Shown here piece by piece: positions 33,811 to 44,856 of a stretch of 64,000 bases of DNA. The notes below the pieces were generated by a model. It saw only the letters and a list, made by a program, of their open reading frames with translations. It searched no databases and was not told where the DNA came from. The DNA is from Endomychus coccineus (lineage: Eukaryota; Arthropoda; Insecta; Coleoptera; Endomychidae). How positions within the stretch are numbered: the stretch's first letter is position 1; each line of letters opens with the position of its first letter. The DNA is taken from positions 32,964,297-33,028,296 of the forward strand of contig OY294068.1 of assembly GCA_958510875.1 (NCBI GenBank). The letters run 5' to 3'. The position numbers and the translations under genes were made by a program.

Positions 33811-35393
33811 GGCGTTCGACGACTAGCGCGCAAAGCCTCTTAAAGCCGCTAGGGTCAGTATACGACTAGCGCGCGAGCTACCTGCGGTATACATATTTGT
33901 GCTTCCACAATAAATTCTTTTAACTCTCCGATGAATTCATAAATGTTTGGATGCGCGCTGGAAAAGCAAACGTTAAAGTGCGAATGAAATGATTCGCATA
34001 CATTTGTTGTTTCGCAATTCCAAATATTGTCTGTTGCCCATATCTGTGGTGAATATTTTGCGTCGTTATTCATGTAATTTGTCTTCAAATAACCGTCAAA
34101 TCTTTCCAACTGTGGCAAATAACCAACGTACGGTTCCATGATACGATAGGCTTCTTGTACCTCGTCTGGTCGTAGAAAACCTATACCAAATGTCCATCTG
34201 AGCCACATTCCAATTACAGATTGGTTATTTTTGTATTCTCGAACGAGACCAAATTCATGAATTTTCCTGAACCACGCCTGGGTGAGGTGGAATAAACAGC
34301 CATGGTTTATCAACCCAGGCCAACTAATCTTGAATTGCTTATTCAGAATCCACAATAACCTTGTATGGAAAAAATATCCACCGATATTCCCAACATTTAT
34401 CAATTATTGATTGAAATAAAATGTCGTAAGTTGTTTTTGACAAACAAAACAACAGCGGTATATAGCTGTTGTTTTTCACTCCATGGATGGTAAAAAGTTG
34501 CTGGAAATGTTGAACACAATACTCAAATGTGCCGTCCATATAGATCGTTCTCATTTCGCATAAAAACTGTAGACTTTGAATAGTTCCAAGCACTATTTTT
34601 TGGTTGACAGGATCGTTGATAAGGATCAGACTTTCATTGTCTGGAGTAAAAATCTGATCATTCTGGATCATCCAATCAATACGTGTTCATGAGTTTCTGC
34701 TATGTCACTTGGAATGGCTGGAAATTCGAATCTTCTTGTGTGAATGAATCGACGGCGACATTGCAACTTATATATACATACCTCCTACGTTGGCCTGCAT
34801 TAATTGCACGGTCTTTTCTAGATCAATAGTTATCGGTCACACGTAACCCTTTCCATTTTGCACTTAACATAGATAACATGTTTGAAAATTAGAATAGATA
34901 AATTAAAATTAAATCTGAATAAAATATAAAAATGTTGACGGAAAATTGAGAGAAAATAAGTCCAAATAGTAATTGATTGCATAACATATTATGATGATGG
35001 GCTTTTCTTTAGTTAAATTATTTGCTTATAATTATCTAAATAACGCCCCAAAAAAACAAAGTAAAAATGTTGCCAAAGAATCTATCAGCCGCACCATCTA
35101 TGCTAGTATTGTTTGCCAATGCATATCATGAGTTTGGTTCAAGTTAGAAGAAAATAAAAAAAGACTAAAATCCTCTTTCTTTTATTATTTGATAAATTAA
35201 ACAAAAAATTTATTCGCAAAAAAAAGTACATTTTTATTGTGTTTTGAGTGCATAAAAGAAGGTTGCGGGTGCAGGTATACGGCAGGTATACCGCAGATAG
35301 CTCGCGCGTTAGTCGTATACCGAACCCGCGCGCTAGAGGTATAAAAAGGGGATTGTTCTTATGAGCTGCGCGCTAGTCATAGATTAGATAACC
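33811..35393 (-). mobile_element. MULE (Mutator-like) element with transposase relic
   Basis: Ends carry inverted repeats built on gactagcgcgc and gtatacgactagcgcgcgagcta (33811-33895; inverted at 35270-35393). Flanks ggacatttt (33802-33810) and cgacatttc (35394-35402) may be a worn 9-base duplication, the usual MULE size. The minus-strand frames 34671-34339 and 34403-33855 overlap in different frames. They give a MULE transposase: TIYMDGTFEYCVQHFQQLFTIHG, SYIPLLFCL, then GCLFHLTQAWFRKI and CESFHSHFN. A frameshift separates the halves. It is inserted in a family A PLE repeat. Confidence 0.82.
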
Positions 35394-37420
35394 CGACATT
35401 TCAGATACCGTCGCCATCATCAGGTGAAAGGTATCTTGAAGAGGAAACTTGGATTCAAATTCCTTCACATGGCGACCCTCTGCCAGTTCAAGCAAGTTTA
35501 GCTTGGCTTAGAAGATAGTGACCAAATGGTAAGTATGTCAAACATTTCTTGACGTCACATGGCGATCCTTTTGCCATGACTTCACAACCGGATATATAAG
35601 GTCTGTTTGCTTGTGTTGCTAGTGATGCATAGAGTAAGTTTAGTAGAAAAAACGTCTGTTCGTTTGTGTCGATCATTTGATCTAATTGTGTTCATTTGTT
35701 AACGAATTCAAAAATGTCAACAGCTTCACAAGATCCTGTCGTTTTACGTTCTCCAACCTCTCTATATGAGGTTTGATGACTCGCAAACCATAGGAACACC
35801 AGAATCGACTTCTTATTGTCAATATTTAATCTTATGTTAGCTAACAAACAAATAATTTACCACAAGGATGAAGTAATTATGATTTTCAACTCATTTCAAC
35901 AAGTAGACTTACAATTCTTCTGAAGATTTTGGTATATATTAGAGACTAGAAATTCGTTTGAAAGAATTTGAAATTTATCACGACTGAGTCTGAAATGCAT
36001 TGTGAATTCTTGTTCGTTATACATGGATATTACCTAAAATATGAGAGACAGTTCAAAGAAACATTTGTTATTGTTTCATGCAATACTTTTACTTCAAAAT
36101 AATTTTCAATACAATTTCTATTAGTTAAAATAGCTTCTTAGATCTTCAAATCGTCTATTCCTTCATCTTCAGATGAACTAGAAGAGAATGTATCATCTGT
36201 TGCAAGGCAAAAAATAGCATTTTTGATATTTTTATTTGTGTACATTTTTGAAAATTTTCTAGGCTATGTTGTTTGTGTCGAAAAGTGTTTGTTTGCAGTC
36301 ATTCTTCTTTGCTAATCTAAGCTACTACTATCTGCTTTGTGATGACATTAACTGATTTGATCAGCTTGCTCTATGCATTAGCAAGGACACAAATGAACAG
36401 ACCTATAGACACTATGTAAGAGTAAACTCTGATGAAGGCTATTTGGTAGCCGAAAGGTCCTCAGTACTTTAATAGTATTTTTAGTGGATAATGGTAATTA
36501 TTTCCTATGAATAAAATTAAACTAATTGGAAGAGAATATGTATTGCATGCCTTACATTTATCCAAGTTTGAGAAAAAAAATTCGGATTTGTAGAAAATTC
36601 CATGATTTAATTTCAAAAATACATTATGTACATTCAATGTTAACTGCTATATGTTCTCATTAATCACTGAAAAATAAACCCGAGTCCTGTACAATACCTA
36701 TATGAACTCGTTTCCATGAGCTTCACAATGTAGGTAGAACTGTGAATATGTATATGGGAAATATTAGTACATCTGACAACAGCCTATTATTGATTTAAAA
36801 GGCTACTACGCTCAAGGTCAACGTATCTACCTGTCAAATGTGACTGGTACAGAGAAGAAAAAAAAATGATTAACGCTATAGGCTGGACTATCTTATCCTA
36901 AAATGCTGCTACATAAAAAAACTTTCGAATTTGTAGCTTTTACTTAAACTCTGATATTGAAAAAGAATAAAATTGTAGGAAATATGTGATAATTGAAATA
37001 GAACAATAGAAAGCAAATTTCCAGCAATAATAAAAAAACATTTAGAAGATATGATATCCTACCTAGAAAAGGAGGAGTACAAAGTCTTCTAAAGAAATTT
37101 ATTTTCCAATGGACACTTAGCATACTGATTCTTATTTTTGGCAATTGAGACGTTTCCCAGACTTAAAAGTTGAATATTATCTATCGACGAGATAAGTAAA
37201 AAACAAATATATTTGTATTGTAATTATGTATTTGTAGAAGTTTTCACCCTGTTCAGCCAGTTCAGCGCCTCTTATTGCCATTACTGCGATAGAAGACCAT
37301 CTAAACGATTGTTAATGAATTATGTATTACCCAGTAGATAAATAATTTAAAACACTTATTTATTTCCTATACAAATAAAACGCGTCTTTGTTACATAACA
37401 ATATAAATACATATACATAA
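35394..37420. other. intron sequence with PLE repeat pieces
   Basis: 35394-35440 continues the PLE terminal repeat cut by the MULE. 36420-36510 is another plus-strand copy (ctctgatgaaggctatttggtagccgaaagg, then gtatttttagtggataa). The rest, including several 60-codon frames, is unassigned. Confidence 0.5.
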
Positions 37421-37749
37421 TAGGAACCTAACCTAATGTAAAATGCATACATAAAAATATAACAATCGGCTAAGTTTGTGTATATAGTTCGCTTCTATCA
37501 AAAGTATGGTTAACTTGTGTGCTGAAGATTTCAGTTCAATAACATTTGGGTTTTTGGCAAAAACTCCAGCCATTTTTGAAAGCAAAACTTCTATAAAATT
37601 TAAAGATCGATGGCGTTGTTTAGCAATTTCCATATAGCTATTTCTAAATCATTTGAAAACGTAATCCATCACACATATTTGCCTCCAATATATGCCAGAG
37701 CAGATGATTTTTTAACATGTATCTTTACATCTAAGTCTTGTTTATACAT

Positions 37750-38016
37750 TCAAACCAACCCTAACTTCCTATTAAAACATTGAATAATGAAAATTGAAAC
37801 CTTTTGTACCGTAAAACAGCTATTATAGTATTTATCAAAGCTGTCAGTGTGGATTTTCGATTCGACCGGAAGTAAGCAATATAAAATAGGTACATTTGTT
37901 TCCTCGACGGTACTTCCGATATCCGCATGAATACTATATAATTGATAAAGTTGGCTGCAACCGAATCTTCCATCCATATACAAATTATTAGAATTTAAAT
38001 ACGCTCGCAAATACAC
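37750..38016 (-). pseudogene. MULE transposase fragment, second family
   Basis: The minus-strand frame has NNLYMDGRFGCSQLYQLYSIHADIG...TNVPILYCLLP, matching the MDGTF...FTIHG...PLLYCLLP block around the first catalytic aspartate of MULE transposases. Only about 70 residues are recognisable. The sequence differs from the element at 33811-35393, so it is a separate family. Confidence 0.65.
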
Positions 38017-38334
38017 TCAATAAGTGATGGAAATGCATCTGGCTTCTGGAATATTTGCCCTTCTATTTTGGTTTCATACATTCTTATTTGAATGTCCTGT
38101 AGACAAACTCTAGGTTTTCCCTATTACCCATTGAAAAGAAATTGTTCTCTGCGTGAAAGTTAGATAACGTGACACTAAACACCACATGTTTAATGTTTAT
38201 ATTATATACCATTAATGAGATGTTCTGAATTTACAAGAGCTTAACGTCCGCATCCCTAATTGTACCTTTTTAGCTCCTACGGTCTAGCACTCAAATAGGA
38301 CTACCCTTATCTACTCCTATAAGATAAGATAAGA

Positions 38335-39905
38335 TTTTTTATTGATGCTAATATACAATAGAGTATTTGCATAAGTCATTAAAAAAGTATAATGCATTAT
38401 GCTTATATAGAGGATAAAATCAATATTGAAAAATTCATCGGTCTTATACACGGTCGTATATACAGGTCTGGAAACTCGAGGCGGTTTCATATGTGAGAAG
38501 TGAGTCCGCTAAGCGTCATCTGTTGCGTAGTACCAAAAGGGTGGCGCATGAGTCGAGGGATGTTCTCTGGCAATCTTTGTATTGTGTGGCTAGAAATTTG
38601 GACGATATGGCGCAATCCTGACAACATACTTCGATCCATGCGCCAGCTGGTGGCTGAGCGAGGGACTACGAGTTTGGCGACATGTAAGAGACTCATGTCA
38701 AACATAGAGTTTCCAGACCTGTAAATACGATCACCGTGGTCTTATATATGAAGTTATCGCAGAGAATTTGTTTCATTATTGTTTTGAACTTTTTTGGTTC
38801 ATAATTAATAATTCCAATAGGTAGTGCATTTGAAAATTTAAATGAGTTTTATAACTTGGCGCATTATGTGACTTAGACAGCCTATATTTTGATAATCTAA
38901 TATGTTTGTTAATCCTTGTAAAGTGAGAATGAATAACAGTATTTATTAAGGCCTTTTTGTGAATTTTATGTGTAAATATTAAAGCGTCGCAAGATAAAAA
39001 GAGATGGTAGTTCTTTCAATAATTTTTTACAACATTCTCTCTACATTTAATATTACCTACAATACACAATGCCTTGCGTTGTAGTCGAAATATGCGTTCA
39101 AATTCTCTACAATTAATTTTTTTTTAAATACGATTCACAGAGAGAAAAATAAGTTATTCTCAGAACTTTTTGTAATACCTGGTTGGATAGGCGCCTTAGG
39201 GCATAAATGTTTCTGCTCAATTTTTGTGCCAACTGGTTTGTATGAACAGTCCAGGCAAGTGTATACCAAGGAATTTCACGTCGTACCTGCTTCAGACTAA
39301 AGATTAGTTTGTCTGTTTTTTCATGGTTTGAAAGTCCGTTACCAGAAAACCATCTCTCTGCCTTGCTTATAGCAATCTTATTGTTTCAGCAGCTGTATTG
39401 ATATCAGAACACTCAAAAGAATCATTGTCGTGATCTGCAAACAGCAGTATTAAAAATTATCCCATGAATGATGTAAAATCGTTTAGGTATATCAAAAATA
39501 TTAATAGACCTAGCATCGAATCCTGAGGTACACCAATGTCCACAAGTTTAAGATCAGACCAATTTCCATTTACATTGACAGCTTGGTATCTGTTGGTGAG
39601 GTATGAGCGAATCATAGCTAAACTAACATCATCAAAATGATATTTTTCCAACTTTTCAATACGGATATAATGTGGAACGCAATCAAAAGACTTTAACAAA
39701 TGTATAAAATGTGTCACTAAGCTCGCTTTCGATTCAAATGAAAGAGTTACACTACAAGTTCTTCCAACTCTCTCTTCTCTCAAATTTATATTTTCGTGCA
39801 AAATCTAAGGAATCAATTGCAGCATTATGTGTATTAGTTACTTTAGCTGAAAACTCACGGCAGAAAACATAAATTTCTTCAGACAAAGTTTTCTGGTAGA
39901 AGACA
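38335..39905 (-). pseudogene. Old LINE, 3' half
   Basis: The minus-strand frame 39801-39457 shows a LINE RT palm (LLKSFDCVPHYIRIEKLEKY ... VDIGVPQDSMLGLLIFLIYLNDF). FADHDNDSF follows near 39430 in place of FADD. Broken frames and a 3' UTR run to about 38335. The matching 5' RT blocks lie beyond the intact LINE, at 43700-43925 and 44857-44990 (GFR...RSTIEAI near 43700). So one ancient minus-strand LINE was split by three later insertions. Confidence 0.68.
38449..38737. mobile_element. Palindromic MITE, 289 bases, 9-base TSD
   Basis: Ends cacggtcgtatatacaggtctgg and ccagacctgtaaatacgatcaccgt are near-perfect inverses (acaggtctggaaactc is exact). Arms of about 125 bases meet near 38590 and produce similar mirror-image frames on both strands. 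Direct repeat ggtcttata flanks it at 38440-38448 and 38738-38746, a 9-base duplication as for MULE-type MITEs. Confidence 0.85.
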
Positions 39906-39932
39906 TTCCGAAAAGAAGAAAGTTAGGTTAAG

Positions 39933-40676
39933 ATGAGTGGTCCATGCAATCATTGCAAAGGTACAATAGCAGACAAATTTGCAGTTTGCGATAGCTGTCA
40001 TGCCCTCTTCCATTCTACAGAAGCTTGCACAGGCCTAGCTGCCTCAGAGGTACGTGCTGTTGTGATACAGAAACGATCTCTCGTATTCTTTTGTGGAGAA
40101 TGCCGGGAAGCATTCAAAAGTGCCCCAGCTCTTATAAGAGAGATTCAGGATCTGAAGAAGGAGGTGGATTCTCTGAAAAACGAATTGAATCTTTTGGCAC
40201 AGCACAATCCAAACAATGATTCGGAACAGATCTACCATGAAGTTAATGAGCGGATTGTCCGTTCCAAAAACTTCATGATATTCAACGCCATAGAATGCAA
40301 CTCAAGGACCTTAGCTGATAGAATAGATGCAGACAAAAAGGTTGTTAAGGACGTGCTTCAATTATTAGATAATGGGGAAGAGCCCAAAAATATTAAGGTG
40401 CTGAGAGTCGGTCGACCGGGAGGGCCAAAGCCAAGACCGTTAAAAGTAGTTTGCTCAAACTCTGAAGTTGTAAGAACCGTTCTGAAAGCAAAAACCAAGC
40501 TTCTACGCTCCCCTTATAGAATCAGCGCAGATCAGACCAAAATCCAGCAAGAAAATTTGAAAACTGTATTGAAAGAACTCAAAGAGAGGCAGGAGAAAGG
40601 TGAAGTTGATCTAATACTGAAATACCTTAATGGAACTCCCAAAGTATCTAAGAAACAGATCGAAAAAAACGCCTAA
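39933..40676 (+). CDS. LINE ORF1 with PHD-like zinc finger
   Basis: 247 codons. Residues 4-55 form a PHD-type finger (CNHCKG ... CDSCHALFHSTEAC ... VFFCGEC). A coiled-coil stretch (EIQDLKKEVDSLKNELNLLAQ, about residues 68-90) follows, then a basic C-terminal region (NFMIFNAIE ... IKVLRVGRPG ... RPLKVVCSNSEVVRTVLKAK ... RISADQT) resembling the nucleic-acid-binding end of LINE ORF1 proteins. PHD-finger ORF1 proteins are known from CR1-type and related LINEs. The sequence A AAA AAC ends four bases before the stop codon (see ORF2). Confidence 0.85.
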   Translation: MSGPCNHCKGTIADKFAVCDSCHALFHSTEACTGLAASEVRAVVIQKRSLVFFCGECREAFKSAPALIREIQDLKKEVDSLKNELNLLAQHNPNNDSEQIYHEVNERIVRSKNFMIFNAIECNSRTLADRIDADKKVVKDVLQLLDNGEEPKNIKVLRVGRPGGPKPRPLKVVCSNSEVVRTVLKAKTKLLRSPYRISADQTKIQQENLKTVLKELKERQEKGEVDLILKYLNGTPKVSKKQIEKNA

Positions 40677-43501
40677 CAACCCCTTTACAAGTATACTATC
40701 AGAACGTCGGAGGACTGCGTACAAAGCTTACAGTGCTACTTAAAGCGATGTCCTGTTCTGTATATGACATAATTATAATAACGGAAACTTGGCTACATGA
40801 CAGCATCGGAGACTCAGAGCTACATTGTGGGGGTTACATCATATTTCGGATGGACAGAAGTATTTCATCCAGCGAAAAATCGCGTGGTGGTGGTGTACTC
40901 ATTGCCATTCGTTCGTGTATAATGTGTAGACGAATATCTTCTCATGTTAATTATATCGAAGAACAGTTTGTCTACTGCAATTATCAAAACCAAGATATAA
41001 TTATTGGAGCAGTGTACATTCCTCCTAAATCCTCGCCAGATGTGTACTCTGCCCATTGTTCAGCGGTGGAAAGTATTGTGGATAGTTATCCAGAGGCAAA
41101 ATACTACATTTTTGGTGATTATAACCTACCTGATGCTACCTGGTCCAACGACAATAATGGAGTTATTGTCAATTGCCCTCTCAGCTCCCCCGCTACACAT
41201 TTGGGTCAGTCTTTTGCATTTCTACACCTATACCAAGTCAACATGATACCAAATAATAGAAATGTGTTCCTAGATTTACTTTTTACCAACATTGAGGATA
41301 CTGAAGTTTCTCAGGCATTAGATCCTCTCTTTCCAATCAGTTTTCACCATATCTCGTATAATTTTTGTATATGCTCCAATAATAGTGTCAATGTAAAAAA
41401 CCTTGAGTTTGTTGAGTTTTACCATGATTTCAGAAACGCAGATTATAATGCTCTTAACAACTTTTTAGCCTCCACCGATTGGGAGGGAATTTTTGCTAAA
41501 CAAGATTTAAACGAGATTACTATCAATTTTTATGAAGCACTGAATACAGGCATAGACAAGTTTGTTCCTTTGAAAAGATTCAAATCATCTAGTTTTCCTA
41601 AATACTTCAACACTGAACTTCGGCACTTAACAGTCCAGAAAAAAAGAGCACATAGAAGGTATAGATTATCAGGTGAAGACCAAGACTATCTAATCTTTTC
41701 GGAATTGAGAGCTCACTGTAAATATCTTTCAGACATCTGCTACAACACTTACGTTGTAAACACAGATAACAGTTTAAGATCTAACCCTAAATTATTCTGG
41801 AAATATCTCAAGGATAAAAAAAACACACATAATTTGCCTCAAACTATGTTTTACGAAGACAAAATTAGTAATTCTGGTGATGAAACGGTGGACTTATTTG
41901 CCAAGTACTTCTCTACTGTGTATAGAAATTATGAAAATGTGCATGCTGTTAACCTAGATGAATCTTCCAGTGGCACTTGCATTAATTGCCCTGCACTCAC
42001 CACAGAAACAATATTCAACAAGATTTCAAAACTTCCTAATAAATTAACGGTTGGTCCTGATGGAATACCAAATATTGTTTTGAGCAGATGTGTCTGTACA
42101 CTTGCGTCACCACTATTGAAATTATTCAACATGTCTCTTAAATTAGGTACGTTCCCTACTATCTGGAAAGAGAGCTATATATTGCCTATTCACAAAGCAG
42201 GTGATAAAGCCAATGTTATGAATTACCGAAGTGTTTGTATTCAGTCATCAATTCCAAAACTATTTGATAGTGTAGTATATGATGAGTTGAGATGGGCATG
42301 CAAAGGGCTTTTATCTGTAAAACAACACGGTTTTTCCCAAGAAAAATCCACTTTAACTAACCTACTTAATTATCAGGCGTACATCCTACCTGCCTTGGAG
42401 AAAAAGTTACAGATTGATGCCATTTATACAGATTTCTCTAAGGCATTCGACAGAGTATGCCACAAAATTTTGTTGTCTAAGCTATCCACTATGGGTTTCA
42501 ATGCTAATTTAGTAAAATGGATTGAGAGCTTTCTGACTGATAGAAAACAGAAGGTCAAGTTAGGTAACTACTGCTCGATTGAAATTGATGTCCTTTCAGG
42601 TGTTCCCCAGGGTTCTCACTGTGCACCATTGCTTTTTAATTTGTTCATTAACGACATTAGTAATATTTTTGAAAAATGCGAATGTTTATTATTTGCTGAC
42701 GATTTAAAGTTGTTTTCAGTCATTCAGTCTGATCTTGATGTTGTCATGGTTCAGAAGGATCTAGACAATTTAACAAGCTGGTGCAACAGAAATTGTTTAT
42801 CTCTGAATGTGGAGAAATGTTGTTTTATTAGCTTTTTCAGGGGGATCAAAAAATTTGACACTTCTTATAGTTTAAATGGCATTGATCTAAGAAATGTTTC
42901 TATGGTAAAAGATTTAGGGGTGCTGTTCGACCACCAGTTAAACTTTGTTGATCACATCAGGAATATTTCGATCAAGGCAGCTAAAATGTTTGGGTTTCTA
43001 AAGCGAAACAGTGAGAACTTCTCTATCACTGCCATAAAATGCATTTACTTTTCCATTGTTAGATCCCAGATGGAATATGCCTCTATTGTTTGGTCACCAT
43101 TTTACAACATTCATATCGTTACCTTGGAGAGAATTCAAAATAAATTCCTAAGATTTTGTGCGTTCAAACTGAACTTGCCAATAATTGATCATGATTACAG
43201 CGCAATAAGTTCTACACTCAATATACCTACGCTTGAATGTCGTCGGCAGCACAGCTCCCTATGTTTTATGTTTAAACTTGTTAATGGTTTAATATCATGT
43301 CCAGATTTATTAGCACTTATCAACTTCTGTATACCAAGTCGTTCGCTTCGGTTCAATCAAGCTTTTCATATAAGATTTCACTCAACAAACTATGGTTTTC
43401 ACTCTCCATTTGATAGAACCTTCAGATTGATTAACAGCTATGAAATAGACTTGTTCAGTGGCTCTTTAAGTGCTTTCAAAAATAAAATTAGGCATCTGTG
43501 A
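40652..43501 (+). CDS. LINE ORF2: endonuclease and reverse transcriptase
   Basis: Open from 40652 to the stop at 43499-43501. The first ATG is 40748, but the conserved endonuclease start YYQNVGGLRTKL lies upstream of it (about 40694-40730), so translation likely begins earlier. APE endonuclease: ITETWLHD, GGGVLIAI, GAVYIPP, GDYNLP, FLDLLFTN, HHISY. RT: VGPDGIPN, YTDFSKAFDRV, GVPQGSHCAPLLFNLFINDI, LLFADDLKLF. C-terminal: YASIVWSPFY, CRRQHSSLCFMFKL. About 940 residues, full length for the group. The start coordinate is the beginning of the open frame, not a proven start. Confidence 0.87.
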   Translation, partial: ETDRKKRLTTPLQVYYQNVGGLRTKLTVLLKAMSCSVYDIIIITETWLHDSIGDSELHCGGYIIFRMDRSISSSEKSRGGGVLIAIRSCIMCRRISSHVNYIEEQFVYCNYQNQDIIIGAVYIPPKSSPDVYSAHCSAVESIVDSYPEAKYYIFGDYNLPDATWSNDNNGVIVNCPLSSPATHLGQSFAFLHLYQVNMIPNNRNVFLDLLFTNIEDTEVSQALDPLFPISFHHISYNFCICSNNSVNVKNLEFVEFYHDFRNADYNALNNFLASTDWEGIFAKQDLNEITINFYEALNTGIDKFVPLKRFKSSSFPKYFNTELRHLTVQKKRAHRRYRLSGEDQDYLIFSELRAHCKYLSDICYNTYVVNTDNSLRSNPKLFWKYLKDKKNTHNLPQTMFYEDKISNSGDETVDLFAKYFSTVYRNYENVHAVNLDESSSGTCINCPALTTETIFNKISKLPNKLTVGPDGIPNIVLSRCVCTLASPLLKLFNMSLKLGTFPTIWKESYILPIHKAGDKANVMNYRSVCIQSSIPKLFDSVVYDELRWACKGLLSVKQHGFSQEKSTLTNLLNYQAYILPALEKKLQIDAIYTDFSKAFDRVCHKILLSKLSTMGFNANLVKWIESFLTDRKQKVKLGNYCSIEIDVLSGVPQGSHCAPLLFNLFINDISNIFEKCECLLFADDLKLFSVIQSDLDVVMVQKDLDNLTSWCNRNCLSLNVEKCCFISFFRGIKKFDTSYSLNGIDLRNVSMVKDLGVLFDHQLNFVDHIRNISIKAAKMFGFLKRNSENFSITAIKCIYFSIVRSQMEYASIVWSPFYNIHIVTLERIQNKFLRFCAFKLNLPIIDHDYSAISSTLNIPTLECRRQHSSLCFMFKLVNGLISCPDLLALINFCIPSRSLRFNQAFHIRFHSTNYGFHSPFDRTFRLINSYEIDLFSGSLSAFKNKIRHL
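40664..40670 (+). promoter_or_regulatory. Candidate -1 ribosomal frameshift site (A AAA AAC)
   Basis: In the ORF1 frame the heptamer reads a|aaa|aac directly before gcc taa. A one-base backward slip continues as aaa aaa cgc cta aca acc, which is exactly the ORF2 frame and stays open to the end. A AAA AAC is a classic slippery heptamer. I see no strong downstream stem within 60 bases. Stop-restart at the ORF1 stop is the alternative. Confidence 0.6.
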
Positions 43502-43925
43502 TACTTATGTACATTATCTGTGATTGTACCTGCTGTTTGTTCTATTAACCTGTTACTGTGGATGTACCTGCTGTTAGTTTTAATAACCTGTTACTATTCT
43601 TTAGTTTGTATCATCCGATAGTTATATTTTAATCTATAAGCTATTATACTTACGAATTCTTATCTTGTATTGGGGTTTTCCCGTGTATTATTAAATAAAT
43701 AAATAATGGCCTCTATCGTACTTCGGTTCTATCTAAAACCATACTGCTATTCTTAAAACAGTTTATTATCTTCAAAATACCCCGAAACTTGATTTGATAT
43801 AATTTTTGCAAAAGTCGGTATACGTGATATCGGTCTGAAGTCATGTATGGTATGGTTTTCGAAAAATTAAAGCAGTCAGGACAAATTGCATTTTTCAGAT
43901 ATCGATTTTTTGTGAGAGGATAATA

Positions 43926-44856
43926 CTGGGATATCAAAAATTATCTTGGTCAAGGGTGGTTGTGGAATCTAAAACGTGTGTCTTACTTTACGTTTGAAAT
44001 AATTATGTCACTGTCACACTGATATCATCAATAAGCTACAAATTTCATACCTATTTATTTCAGTTGTAAAACAATAATGAACTACAAATTATGAAATAAT
44101 TATGTGAACTTTGAACCTTTTCAGAGGTCGTGATAGCCACAATCCGGGTCAAAAGCTGTTTTGAAATAGTTAATTTTCCGTAAATCGAATGACGTTCACG
44201 TGAGAAGCCCGTAGCACGCGAGTTAGAAAAGTGCAAACTGGTTGTACCTAATACGGCTTTATGACTTTTCGCGTGCCGTTTTCGCTCCATGTAGTTAGAT
44301 TTAGTATCGGATCGTGCCCGATGGCCCTTCTTTTTTCAATAAATGTCCATTAAATAGGAAAATTTAATTAAAACAGTTTGAGCTATTCTCAGATCTCAGC
44401 TACGCGCGTCTAACGTGCGACGTACGAAGCGGGTAAAAGCTAGTGGCCCATAGCCAAAAACACTTCATTACAACTGGCGCCGGTCGCACGGGGCAAGAAA
44501 CGGCCCCAAATTAACAAAACCGAGGTAAAATGCATAAACGCTAACTTACGCGCAGCGAGCTCCTCGAGGCATATGTCAAAATGATTTCGTTCGTAGCTAA
44601 TTACATAGGACGTCTGGCGTTCATGCAATTATGTTTTTAGATAATTCGAACCTTCTAATTTCGATAGGCCAGGTGAAAATCCCGGAGTCTAAAGCGCTAA
44701 GGACTTCTGAGTGTTACAATATTCGTATAAAATTGTGAAATTTCGCACGTTTAGAAACTTGAAATTAATTATGACATAATTATTTCAAACGTAAAGTAAG
44801 ACACACGTTTTAGATTCCACAACCACCCTTGACCAAGATAATTTTTGATATCCCGG
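43926..44856. mobile_element. Fold-back MITE with 84/85 identical arms, TA duplication
   Basis: Left arm 43926-44010 and right arm 44772-44856 are inverse copies differing at one base (ctggg versus ccggg). Flanked by TA. The loop contains further imperfect inverted sequence, but no coding frame above 76 codons. It is inserted in the old minus-strand LINE. Near-perfect arms suggest recent insertion or gene conversion. Confidence 0.9.

Larger units (their letters stand above)
39906..43697 (+). mobile_element. Apparently intact LINE (CR1/Jockey group)
   Basis: Two long ORFs with no stop or frameshift, then a short 3' UTR with ttggggttttcccg and the tail ttaaataaataaataa. It interrupts the old minus-strand LINE within its RT, right after GFR...RSTIEAI. 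It is antisense to LRP1 in the 12.4-kb intron between w2 and w3. I found no target duplication; the 5' end is placed only approximately. The open ORFs make it the youngest coding element of the window. Confidence 0.88.
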
